64,000 bases of DNA from Flavobacterium pectinovorum (GTDB taxonomy: Bacteria; Bacteroidota; Bacteroidia; Flavobacteriales; Flavobacteriaceae): positions 62,001 through 126,000 of the forward strand of contig NZ_FRBX01000001.1 in assembly GCF_900142715.1 (NCBI RefSeq). Reading direction: 5' to 3'. The translations under genes and the position numbers were made by a program. Under the pieces are notes generated by a model. That model was not told the origin of the DNA. It worked only from the letters and a program-made list of their open reading frames with translations, and searched no databases. Positions 54,703 to 63,459 of this stretch are shown one piece after another. Positions within the stretch are counted from its first letter, which is position 1; each line of letters opens with the position of its first letter.

Positions 54703-57147
54703 TTAAAACGAGTAACCAAGAGTTAAAAGCCAGTTCGAAGGCGCGCCGGGAAACAAACGAATATAATCATAGCCACCAACCCAGTAGGTTTTATTCAATA
54801 TGTTATTGGCATTTACCTGAATTTTAAATTTATTAATGCTGTAATACAATGCCGCATTAAATAAAGTATAGCCAGGAAGTGTCTGCTTGTCGGTTTGGCT
54901 TAGTGTACGTGTGGTTGCAAAATTGCTTCCAAAAGCAAGTCCAAAATCTTTCAAAGCACCGTCTGTAAAATTATAACGTGTCCATAAATTACCTTGCTGA
55001 CGCGGTGTATTTGGTTTTTGTCTTCCAATTTCAGATTCAATCGGACTTTCAGAAATTGCAGCTTCATTATAAGAATAAGCAGCAGAGATACTCCAGTTTC
55101 TTGTAATATTTCCGTTCAAATCAATTTCAATACCTTTCGATTCTTCTTCACCTATAGCACGCATTAAATCAGGATTTGTAGTATCATTTGCCGGATATAA
55201 AGTGTTTTTCTGCTTAATTTTAAAAAGGGCAACGGTTACAAAAAGTTTTTCTTTAAACCACGAAGATTTTCCTCCAAACTCAATCATATTACTTTCTAAC
55301 GGATCAAAAGGGCCACCCGCATTTGGGTTTGATAAAGAAGAAGCCGTTTGTGGGTTATATCCTTTTACGTAAGTTCCGTACAAGTTAATGTTTGGATTAA
55401 GGGTATATGTAAGTCCAAAACGAGGTAAAAACGAATGCTGTTTTACTTTATTTTCATTCGTTTTTTTGTAGTTTTCCTTATCGCTGTATTCGTCGTAACG
55501 TACTCCAATTAAAGCCTGAAATGCACCAAACTTAATATGGTCCTGAAGATAAACTCCATATAATGAATAAAAAGTAGGATCAAAAGGACGGGCTGCATAA
55601 AAATACTTGCTCATGTCTTTTAACTGCTGTGATCCAGACGGATTTGTTAAATCAAAATGCGCCACGTTTGGCACAGGATTACCTTTGGAATCCAATAAAT
55701 AATTAGCTTTATTAGCCGGGTTATACGTTGCAATCGATCCTGTATTTGCAGCATTTCTATATCCTGTAGCCTGCAATTGCGAACCTCCTGCAGGAACTTC
55801 TTCCTGAGCATAATCGTAACCCAAAATCAGGTTATGATCTAAAGCTCCGGTTTTGGCTTCGTATTTAAAAAACGTCGAAAGATTATCGATATAACGTTTA
55901 CGTTTACGCATAAAAACCTGCATTTCTATAGAAGTCGGAATTGTAGTTCCGTCACCGGCAGATGCATATTTATTGGCACCACGATGTTCTAAAAGATCTT
56001 CTGTATAACCTGTACGAATGTAAGATCCTGAAAATGACAAACGATCTGTAAATTGATGATTTAAGGAAGTCGTTACAATGTAAGTTTCTTCATTTAAATA
56101 ATCGTTGGTAGAGTTTAATGAATTAGAAATTTTGGTAGAGTATAAATCATCTTCATATGTCGATTGGCCACGATCCAGTATACTTTTTGAGCTTGTATAA
56201 ATCAAGTCAAAATTGACACTCGTTTTATCATTTGGAAGGAAAGACAGGGAAGGAGCAAGTACAATATTTTTATCAAATTGTAAATCCCTAAAAGAATTTG
56301 CATTTTCATAACCTAAGTTCAATCGGTATAAAAGCGATTTATCTTCTGTTAATGGTCCTGTAAAATCGGCTAAAGCGCGTAAAGTATTAAAACTTCCGGT
56401 AGAAAAACTCACGCTGTTTGCAGCCTGATCCAAAGGTTTTTTGGTAACTCTGTTGATAACTCCTCCTGGAGAAGCATTTCCAAACAAAGCCGATGAAGGC
56501 CCTTTTAAAACTTCAACACGTTCCAGATAATTAGCAAGCGGTTGTTTCCAGAATCCTGTAGACGTTCGCATACCATTAAGTAATTGCGTGTTACTTCCTC
56601 CGTTTATTCTAAAACCTCTAATCGAAATATCATCATAAAAAGTAAACTGGCTCACACCACTGAAATTTTTCACCACTTCGCCTACGCGGATAGCACCCTG
56701 ATCTGCAATTAATTCTTTGGTAGCATACGAAACGGCTTGTGGTAAATCTTTTAAAGCAATTTCTGTTTTGGCACCAATAAAAGATTTTGTGTTTCGATAA
56801 GATTTCTCTTTACGTCCTGTAATTTCTACAGTTTGCAGTGTATTGATATTTTCTTTTAAAACAACAGAAAGATCAAGGTTTTCATCTTCATGGAGTTCGA
56901 TATTTTTTTCCTCAACTGTAAATCCCATTGCCGAGAAATTAACAGTATAGTTTCCAGGGGTAAGATTAGAGATTTCAAAATTTCCCTTATCATCAGAAAC
57001 AGTATTTTTTTTAAGGCTTTTAATTGAGACAGAAGCATAAGAAACTGCTTCGTTATTTTCGGAAACAATCTTTCCGGTGATTTTGGCGTTTTGTGCCAGG
57101 CCTATATTAAAAACGGCAAGCAGCATTAATGAGAATGTTAACTTCAT
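54703..57147 (-). CDS. TonB-dependent siderophore receptor
   Basis: The 814-residue protein has a signal peptide (to GLAQ), a carboxypeptidase-regulatory-like domain (~20-105), a plug (LPQAVSYATKELIADQGAIR, ALFGNASPGGVINRVTKKPL in pattern) and a barrel ending LTLGYSF. The plug pattern is of the FhuA/FoxA siderophore type. It imports ferric siderophores with the PepSY membrane protein encoded next. A canonical promoter containing an 8-bp palindrome lies just upstream, so iron control is likely. Confidence 0.92.
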   Translation of the reverse strand: MKLTFSLMLLAVFNIGLAQNAKITGKIVSENNEAVSYASVSIKSLKKNTVSDDKGNFEISNLTPGNYTVNFSAMGFTVEEKNIELHEDENLDLSVVLKENINTLQTVEITGRKEKSYRNTKSFIGAKTEIALKDLPQAVSYATKELIADQGAIRVGEVVKNFSGVSQFTFYDDISIRGFRINGGSNTQLLNGMRTSTGFWKQPLANYLERVEVLKGPSSALFGNASPGGVINRVTKKPLDQAANSVSFSTGSFNTLRALADFTGPLTEDKSLLYRLNLGYENANSFRDLQFDKNIVLAPSLSFLPNDKTSVNFDLIYTSSKSILDRGQSTYEDDLYSTKISNSLNSTNDYLNEETYIVTTSLNHQFTDRLSFSGSYIRTGYTEDLLEHRGANKYASAGDGTTIPTSIEMQVFMRKRKRYIDNLSTFFKYEAKTGALDHNLILGYDYAQEEVPAGGSQLQATGYRNAANTGSIATYNPANKANYLLDSKGNPVPNVAHFDLTNPSGSQQLKDMSKYFYAARPFDPTFYSLYGVYLQDHIKFGAFQALIGVRYDEYSDKENYKKTNENKVKQHSFLPRFGLTYTLNPNINLYGTYVKGYNPQTASSLSNPNAGGPFDPLESNMIEFGGKSSWFKEKLFVTVALFKIKQKNTLYPANDTTNPDLMRAIGEEESKGIEIDLNGNITRNWSISAAYSYNEAAISESPIESEIGRQKPNTPRQQGNLWTRYNFTDGALKDFGLAFGSNFATTRTLSQTDKQTLPGYTLFNAALYYSINKFKIQVNANNILNKTYWVGGYDYIRLFPGAPSNWLLTLGYSF

Positions 57148-57171
57148 GGCGGTTATTTATTTTTAAGACTG

Positions 57172-57201
57172 CAAATCTAAACTTATTTAGATTAAATACA
57201 A
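57172..57201 (-). promoter_or_regulatory. canonical promoter of the siderophore receptor gene
   Basis: On the minus strand TTG (57201-57199), 19 bases, then TAGATTTG (57179-57172) exactly match the Flavobacterium TTG-N19-TAnnTTTG consensus. The start codon is 24 bases downstream. Confidence 0.75.
57174..57193. promoter_or_regulatory. palindromic candidate iron operator
   Basis: A perfect inverted repeat AATCTAAA / TTTAGATT with a 4-base spacer overlaps the -7 box of the receptor promoter. A bound repressor would block transcription. Fur- or DtxR-type control is inferred from the gene's function. Confidence 0.6.
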
Positions 57202-57446
57202 ATAAGATTCTTTAAATAAATGTTTTTAAATGAGCCAATATTGTTTCTAATAATTTGATTGTGATTTTGTTAATTTTTTAAACTAGCTAACATTTAAGAA
57301 ATTAATTTTTGAGGGTTAAATTAAAATCTCCTAAAAAAACTCTAACAGCATTTTTTTTGTTAAATTATCTATTATTCTATCAATAAAGTAAAATTTACTA
57401 TAAAAAACGGATAATATAGTATTAGCATGTGGTAATATAAACATTT

Positions 57447-57474
57447 TTGTTAACTCTAATTTAACATAATTTTA
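57447..57474 (+). promoter_or_regulatory. near-consensus promoter of the second SusC gene
   Basis: TTG at 57447, 17 bases, then TAATTTTA at 57467-57474, one mismatch from TAnnTTTG. The ATG is 37 bases downstream. Confidence 0.45.
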
Positions 57475-57511
57475 CAAGTGTCAAAAATACACTAACCAAT
57501 ATTGTTAAATT

Positions 57512-60499
57512 ATGAAATCAGCCACACAAGCTTTAAAAAGTACTGCAACATCCTGTTACAGAGATAAAATGCAGTACACGATTTTATTTTTGTTTGTCGT
57601 TTTTAGCTCTTTTTCACAACAGAAAATCAGCGGTAAAATTACAGATGCAAATAATCTTCCTCTGCCTGGAGTATCAGTTTTAGAAAAAAATACCTCTAAT
57701 GGCGTTGTAAGTGATTTCGATGGAAATTTTGAGATTACGCTTAAAAATAAAGATTCAAAATTAATTATCAGTTATTTAGGTTTTTTAACTCAGGAAATTT
57801 CTGTTTTGAATAAGAATAAAGTAAATGTAGTTCTTAAGGAAAGTAAAGAAGAATTAAATGAGGTAGTTGTTGTAGGATACGGAACTCAGAAAAAATCAAG
57901 AATTACCAGTGCTATCGCCAGTATAAAAGAAAAAGATTTTACAAGAGGAGCCATTAATGATGCTTCTGATCTTATAAAAGGTAAAGTTGCGGGTTTAACA
58001 ATTAATAACGGTTCAGGAGATCCGGGATCCAGACCAGATATTACATTGCGTGGATTCTCAACTTTAAAAGGAGGTACTGGTCCTTTGGTCTTAATTAATG
58101 GTGTACCCGGAGGTATAGATACGGTGGCTCCAAATGAAATTGCGTCGATAGATGTTTTGAAAGATGCATCTGCGGCAGCAATTTACGGAACCAGAGGAGC
58201 TAATGGAGTAATTCTTATTACAACAAAAACAGTAAATAAAGAAACAGCACCCACAATTACGTACTCAACATTTGCTACAACATCTAATTTTGCTAACAAG
58301 GCCAAATTTTTGGATGCCAATCAACAAAGAAGTTTGCGTTCACAAGGGGTTACCTTACCTTTTACCGACGGTGGCGCCAGTACGGATTGGTTAGATCAAA
58401 TCTCAGGAACTGGATTTTCTCAAAATCATAATTTAGCTTTAAAAGGCGGAAGTGCTAAAACAAATTATGTAGTAAACCTTAATTATGTTAATCAAACAGG
58501 AGTTTTTGTTAATACGTTTAATAAAGAGTATCGATTTTCATTTGATGTCAATCATACCATGTTCAATGATAAGTTAAAGATTAACTTAAGCTTGCTAAAC
58601 GGGACAAGCGATATGGGAATTGAAGAGACCATCGCTGCATATGCTTACAGACAGGCAATGATAAGAAATCCTACCGCTCCTGTATATAACCCAAATGGTA
58701 CATATAATGAAGATCCAAATAAACTTCAGTATTACAACCCTGTGGCAATTATGAATGAAACCACACAGGATAGAAATAGCACATGGCAAAGATTTACGGC
58801 TAATCTGACTCTGGATTTGTTACCGGGATGGGATATAAGTACACAGCTTTCAAAAAATAAAAATACAGGTTTAAATGGATATGTTGAAAGTAAAAAGCAT
58901 TATTCAAATACCATAAACAGAAGAAATGGAGTTGCCTCAAGAAGTACAGGAGCTACAGATAATGATTATGTGGAAATAACATCTAAATACCATAAAATTT
59001 TTGGTAAGCATGAGTTCACAGTATTAGGTGGTTATAGTTATCAATATACCCTTAACGAGGGATTTGAAGCCAGAAATTCTGATTTTCCAACAGATGCCTT
59101 TTCTTATAATAATTTAGAAGTTGGAAATGGTTTGTCAGATGGTATCGCATTTATGGATAGTTATAAAAATGACAGTAAATTAATTGGATTTTTTGCCAGG
59201 CTTAACTATAATTATAATAACAAATACGATTTGTTATTCAGTATCAGACGTGAAGGTTCTTCTAAGTTTGGAGATAATCACAAATGGGGTAATTTTCCGG
59301 CAGCTTCTGCAGGATGGAGCATAAATAAAGAGTCTTTCTTAAAAGACGTTTCTGCTGTAAATACTTTAAAACTAAGAGCAGGTTATGGAGAAACAGGAGT
59401 AATACCTAATGACCCTTATATGTCAATGACATTGTATGATTATGAAGGGTATTTCTTTAGTAATGGAAAATGGGTTAAAGGTTTAGAACCGGTAAGTAAC
59501 CCAAATCCTGATTTACGCTGGGAGAAAACTACGGAGATAAATATTGGTCTTGATTTTGGTTTTTTCAATAATAGAATTAGCGGAAGCTTTGATGTCTATA
59601 ATAAAAAAACAAGTGATATGTTATGGGATTATAGTGTACCAACACCTCCTTATTTGTTCCCTGAGATTACTGCAAATGTTGGAAAAATGGAAAATAAAGG
59701 ATTTGAAATTCTTCTTAATACGGTTCCTGTTAAAACAGAAAATTTTGTTTGGAACTCTTCAATGACTTTTTCGCACAATCAAAATAAACTGACGAGTCTT
59801 TCTAATGATTTATATAAAATTGAAGGAGATTTTTTGAATACCGGAAACACAGGAGATCCAATTTCGTTTGAAACACACCGATTAGAAGTCGGACAACCAA
59901 TAGGTAATTTTTGGGGATTAAAATCGGTAGATATTACTACAGATGGAAAATGGATTGTTGAATTGCCAGACGGCACAAGAGAAACACTTACTACAGAAAT
60001 GTATAACGATGATTATAAGCGATATTTAGGAAATGGTATTCCGCAATATTATGCCGGATGGACGAATACTTTTACCTATAAAAAATTTGATCTTAGTGTT
60101 GTATTAACAGGTGCTTTCGATTTTCAAATACTCAATACACAGCGTATGTTTTACGAAAATCCAACAATTGCTTACAATACGTTAGATTCAGCATATGATA
60201 AAGTATATGATAAATCAGTATTAAGTTACAATCAAACCTATGTGAGTTATTATGTTGAACAAGGAGATTATGTAAAAGTAGATAACGTAACCTTATCGTA
60301 TAATTTTGATGTTAAACCATTTAAAGTTATAAACGCAATGCGATTGTATGTATCTGGAAATAATTTAGCAACAATTACCAAATACAAAGGATTGGATCCG
60401 GAGATAAAGAGAGATGATCCATTGTCGCAAGGAATGGACAATAGAGATAAATATCCAAGTACTACAGGCTTAACCCTAGGTTTAAATGTAACTTTTTAA
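57512..60499 (+). CDS. SusC/RagA-family TonB-dependent transporter
   Basis: 995 residues. The first ATG gives a 19-residue lead before a signal peptide; ATG at 57569 (MQYTILFLFVVFSSFSQ) is an equally possible start. A carboxypeptidase-regulatory-like domain (KISGKITDANNLPLPGVSV) precedes the plug (VVVVGYGTQKKSRITSAIAS, ASAAAIYGTRGANGVILITTK) and a barrel ending LGLNVTF. It pairs with the SusD gene 11 bases downstream. No glycoside hydrolase is nearby; an AraC regulator and a dihydrodipicolinate-synthase-type gene follow, so the substrate may not be a polysaccharide. Confidence 0.95.
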   Translation: MKSATQALKSTATSCYRDKMQYTILFLFVVFSSFSQQKISGKITDANNLPLPGVSVLEKNTSNGVVSDFDGNFEITLKNKDSKLIISYLGFLTQEISVLNKNKVNVVLKESKEELNEVVVVGYGTQKKSRITSAIASIKEKDFTRGAINDASDLIKGKVAGLTINNGSGDPGSRPDITLRGFSTLKGGTGPLVLINGVPGGIDTVAPNEIASIDVLKDASAAAIYGTRGANGVILITTKTVNKETAPTITYSTFATTSNFANKAKFLDANQQRSLRSQGVTLPFTDGGASTDWLDQISGTGFSQNHNLALKGGSAKTNYVVNLNYVNQTGVFVNTFNKEYRFSFDVNHTMFNDKLKINLSLLNGTSDMGIEETIAAYAYRQAMIRNPTAPVYNPNGTYNEDPNKLQYYNPVAIMNETTQDRNSTWQRFTANLTLDLLPGWDISTQLSKNKNTGLNGYVESKKHYSNTINRRNGVASRSTGATDNDYVEITSKYHKIFGKHEFTVLGGYSYQYTLNEGFEARNSDFPTDAFSYNNLEVGNGLSDGIAFMDSYKNDSKLIGFFARLNYNYNNKYDLLFSIRREGSSKFGDNHKWGNFPAASAGWSINKESFLKDVSAVNTLKLRAGYGETGVIPNDPYMSMTLYDYEGYFFSNGKWVKGLEPVSNPNPDLRWEKTTEINIGLDFGFFNNRISGSFDVYNKKTSDMLWDYSVPTPPYLFPEITANVGKMENKGFEILLNTVPVKTENFVWNSSMTFSHNQNKLTSLSNDLYKIEGDFLNTGNTGDPISFETHRLEVGQPIGNFWGLKSVDITTDGKWIVELPDGTRETLTTEMYNDDYKRYLGNGIPQYYAGWTNTFTYKKFDLSVVLTGAFDFQILNTQRMFYENPTIAYNTLDSAYDKVYDKSVLSYNQTYVSYYVEQGDYVKVDNVTLSYNFDVKPFKVINAMRLYVSGNNLATITKYKGLDPEIKRDDPLSQGMDNRDKYPSTTGLTLGLNVTF

Positions 60500-60510
60500 A
60501 TTAAATCAAA

Positions 60511-62112
60511 ATGAAAAATATAGTATATAAAATTCTTATTTCCGGCTTGCTTCTTTCAGGAGCAGGATGTACAAATCTGGATGAGACCGTTTATGATCAG
60601 GTAAGTGCAGAGGATACTAAATTAACTGCAGAAGATTTAACGAGTATTATTGCGCCGGCCTACAACTCATTCAGACAAATTTATGCAGATTGGGATGCTA
60701 TTTACAACTTGTATGAAGATTCGTCAGATCTAATGGTAACACCTCAAAGAAACGGTATTGGCTGGGGCGATTATTACATTACAATGCATAAACATACTTG
60801 GGGAACTGCACTTCCAATGGCAGAGGGTAATTGGTATTATATGTATACCGGAGTAAATAAAGTCAATAGGGCAATATACCAAATAGAGGAATTAGAAGGT
60901 ATTGAAAACAAAGAAAATATCATTCAGGAATTAAAAGCGTTAAGAGCCATTTATTATTATTTACTATTAGATAATTTTAGAAATGTACCTATTGTAACTT
61001 CATATATCAATCCTCCGGGTTATTTACCTGTTCAAAATACAGGGAAAGAAGTATATGATTTTGTAGAAAGCGAATTAAAAACAGCTTTGCCTTATTTGAG
61101 CAATAAGAACAACTCTGAGACTTATGGTAAAATTAACCAGTGGGCAGTAAAAATGACTTTGGCAAAATTGTATTTGAATTCCGGTGTTTATTTAGGTACA
61201 CCAAAATGGGATGAAGCTTTAGCTCAGGTTAATGATGTTATAGATAATGGCGGGTTTCAATTAACACCTAATTATCGGGACAATTTCATAATAAAAAATG
61301 AACTTTCTAAAGAACAAATATTGTCTATCCCTTTTGATCAGGTGAAAGCTCCGGGAACAAGCTGGCCATACAGAACATTGGCAGCTGCAAGTCAGGCGAC
61401 TTTTGATTTGGCGGGAGGTCCTTGGAACGGAACTGGCGGAATACCACAATTTATAGATACGTATGATCCGGATGACCAAAGATTAAAAGACTGTTGGTTA
61501 GGAGGTAAACAATTTACCAGTCAAGGAGACCCAATAATGTTGGATGACAAAGTAACACAATTTGAATATATTAATTATATAACTAATGTTGATGGAGCTG
61601 AGCCTAATGAATGTTTTAGAATGGTTAAATATGAAATTGGCCCTGGTGTTGTAGGACAAGCAAGTAATGATGTTCCTTTTTACAGATTAGCAGATGCTAT
61701 GATGATTAAAGCTGAGTGTTTATTAAGAAAAGGTGATGCCGGAGGAGCCGCTGCTATTGTTACTGAAGTTAGACAAAGAAATTTTAAAAATACCAATCCT
61801 GCCAAAGCAACCGTAACAGGAGAAAAACTTTTAGGAGGCAGTGTTTATAAATACGGGACTTATGAGGCAGGAGTGATTACAAATTATGAAGGTGGTGCAG
61901 ATATTCTGTATGGTGGTTTCCTTGATGAATTAGCATGGGAATTTGTTGGCGAAGCACATAGAAGACAAGATTTAATACGATTTGGAGTATATTCAAAAAA
62001 ATCATGGCTTTCGAAAAAAGGAGATGCCAGTGAAGATTTTAGAGCTATTTTTCCAATACCACAGTCAGAAATGGCTAAGAATGGCAATTTAAAGCAAAAT
62101 CCGGGGTACTAG
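60511..62112 (+). CDS. SusD/RagB-family outer-membrane lipoprotein
   Basis: The 533-residue protein has a lipobox (LLLSGAGC) and the SusD fold: ELKALRAIYYYLLLDNFRNVPIVTS early and the C-terminal block FYRLADAMMIKAECLLRKGD, FLDELAWEFVGEAHRRQDLIRFG, with IFPIPQSEM and NPGY near the end. It binds the substrate and lids the SusC partner. It ends at a terminator, so the pair is a two-gene operon. Confidence 0.95.
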   Translation: MKNIVYKILISGLLLSGAGCTNLDETVYDQVSAEDTKLTAEDLTSIIAPAYNSFRQIYADWDAIYNLYEDSSDLMVTPQRNGIGWGDYYITMHKHTWGTALPMAEGNWYYMYTGVNKVNRAIYQIEELEGIENKENIIQELKALRAIYYYLLLDNFRNVPIVTSYINPPGYLPVQNTGKEVYDFVESELKTALPYLSNKNNSETYGKINQWAVKMTLAKLYLNSGVYLGTPKWDEALAQVNDVIDNGGFQLTPNYRDNFIIKNELSKEQILSIPFDQVKAPGTSWPYRTLAAASQATFDLAGGPWNGTGGIPQFIDTYDPDDQRLKDCWLGGKQFTSQGDPIMLDDKVTQFEYINYITNVDGAEPNECFRMVKYEIGPGVVGQASNDVPFYRLADAMMIKAECLLRKGDAGGAAAIVTEVRQRNFKNTNPAKATVTGEKLLGGSVYKYGTYEAGVITNYEGGADILYGGFLDELAWEFVGEAHRRQDLIRFGVYSKKSWLSKKGDASEDFRAIFPIPQSEMAKNGNLKQNPGY

Positions 62113-62161
62113 ATAAATATAAAAAATTTGCAAGTTGGTTACTTGTAATTTATAAGTGTGT

Positions 62162-62194
62162 GAAAAGCTATTCCTCCCCAGGAATGGCTTTTCA
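62162..62194 (+). terminator. intrinsic terminator of the SusC/SusD pair
   Basis: A 14-bp stem gaaaagctattcct / aggaatggcttttc (one G-U pair) with a CCCC loop. Confidence 0.85.
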
Positions 62195-62268
62195 TTTTAA
62201 ATGATGTTGATATGAAAAATAAAATCATATAAATTGTTTTTGCCTAAAAACGGACATAATTCTGTGTC

Positions 62269-62303
62269 AACCTTTGTCAAAGTTTTAAACTTTGACAAAG
62301 GTT
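62269..62303. repeat. REP-like perfect 17-bp inverted repeat
   Basis: aacctttgtcaaagttt and its exact complement flank one base (35 bases in all). The following short T run is weak for a terminator, and no gene needs it. Such palindromes are scattered in Flavobacterium genomes; function is unknown. Confidence 0.75.
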
Positions 62304-62383
62304 TTTAAGCATAATCAAACCTGACAGATTTCCAAAACCTTTCCGGAGAATAGAAATAGGGCGACAAAAATATTCAAACATTG

Positions 62384-62403
62384 CCCACGGTTTCAACCGT
62401 GGG
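62384..62403. repeat. REP-like 9-bp inverted repeat
   Basis: cccacggtt / aaccgtggg with a 2-base spacer, 80 bases after the previous palindrome. It has no T run and is GC-rich against an AT-rich background. Confidence 0.65.
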
Positions 62404-62479
62404 AAACGAATCATGATAAATTTTATATTTTATTACATGATAACATTTTCTCTACATTAAATCAATTGCAAAAAAACAA

Positions 62480-63322
62480 TCAAAAATGAGCGCGATAATG
62501 CGAAGGCGAAATTCCTTTTAGCTCCTTAAATTTTCTGTTGAAATTGGCAATATCCTGAAAACCGCAAAGCTCAGATATTGAGGCGATCGAAAGGTCTTTT
62601 TTATGATGCAGTAATTTACAGGCATTTTCAATTCTGATTTCAATCAAAAACTGAAAAAAAGTTTTATTGGTGCGCTTTTTAAAATAACGGCAAAAAGCAT
62701 TTTTACTCATATTGGCTTTTTCCGCCACTTCATCAAGAGTAATATTTTGATGGTAAAATTCAATTGCGTATTCAAAAACGGCGCTCATTCTTCTCCCTTC
62801 ATCATCGGTATATTTTTTCTTGTAAACAAAAGAAGAAAGCGGTGTTTTTTCTGAACCAATAATGATGTTTATAATTTTAAGAAAAGAAGCAATTCGCTGT
62901 ATTTTATTTTGTTTTTTAAGTTTGGTAAAATGATGAATTATTTTCTTTTGGTTCGATAAGATTTTCATCCCATATTCAGATTCCTTAAAAAAATCGTCGA
63001 GACCACTCATATCATTCAGGCTGAAAAAATCTTTTCCAAAGGAAGTTTTGGTAAAAAATAAAGTGAGCATTACAGACTCCGGACTGGCTTCAACATTACT
63101 TCTAAAAACATGCGGTATATTCTCGCCAATAACTAAAATATCTTCTTCTTTATAATTGTTAATAGAATCTCCAACAATTAGTGAACCGGAACCTTTCATA
63201 ATGTAACTGATCTGAATTTCTTCATGCTGATGCAGTTGGTCATAGAAAACACGTTCAATATCTTCCTGATATATCAGCGCTTCCCGTTCAGTTTTAGGTA
63301 TTTTAAAAGGTAGGATTTTCAA
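62480..63322 (-). CDS. AraC-family transcriptional regulator with cupin sensing domain
   Basis: The 280-residue protein has an N-terminal cupin (QISYIMKGSGSLIVGDS, EDILVIGENIPHVFRS) and a C-terminal double HTH (LDEVAEKANMSKNAFCRYFKKRTN; IASISELCGFQDIANFNRKFKELKGISPSHY in pattern). It is divergent from the dihydrodipicolinate-synthase-family gene, 137 bases apart, and adjacent to the SusC/SusD pair. It probably controls both in response to a small molecule. Confidence 0.93.
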   Translation of the reverse strand: MKILPFKIPKTEREALIYQEDIERVFYDQLHQHEEIQISYIMKGSGSLIVGDSINNYKEEDILVIGENIPHVFRSNVEASPESVMLTLFFTKTSFGKDFFSLNDMSGLDDFFKESEYGMKILSNQKKIIHHFTKLKKQNKIQRIASFLKIINIIIGSEKTPLSSFVYKKKYTDDEGRRMSAVFEYAIEFYHQNITLDEVAEKANMSKNAFCRYFKKRTNKTFFQFLIEIRIENACKLLHHKKDLSIASISELCGFQDIANFNRKFKELKGISPSHYRAHF

Positions 63323-63459
63323 CGTAATGTTTTTAGATATGTAAATATTAACAAAAAAAACAGATTATCCAACAGATATGGTAATATAGTATTGATAAAG
63401 GCTAATAATGACACAGGAGCTATTTTGTTTAAGCTTTATTTTTGATAAAAATTAAGAAT

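Larger units (their letters stand above)
57148..57511. other. divergent promoter region between siderophore receptor and SusC genes
   Basis: No gene is present. The left part carries the receptor promoter and palindrome. The right part carries a near-consensus SusC promoter. The middle is AT-rich without features. Confidence 0.55.
62195..62479. other. intergenic region with two palindromic repeats
   Basis: No gene. It contains the 17-bp inverted repeat at 62269 and the 9-bp one at 62384, both REP-like. Confidence 0.5.
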
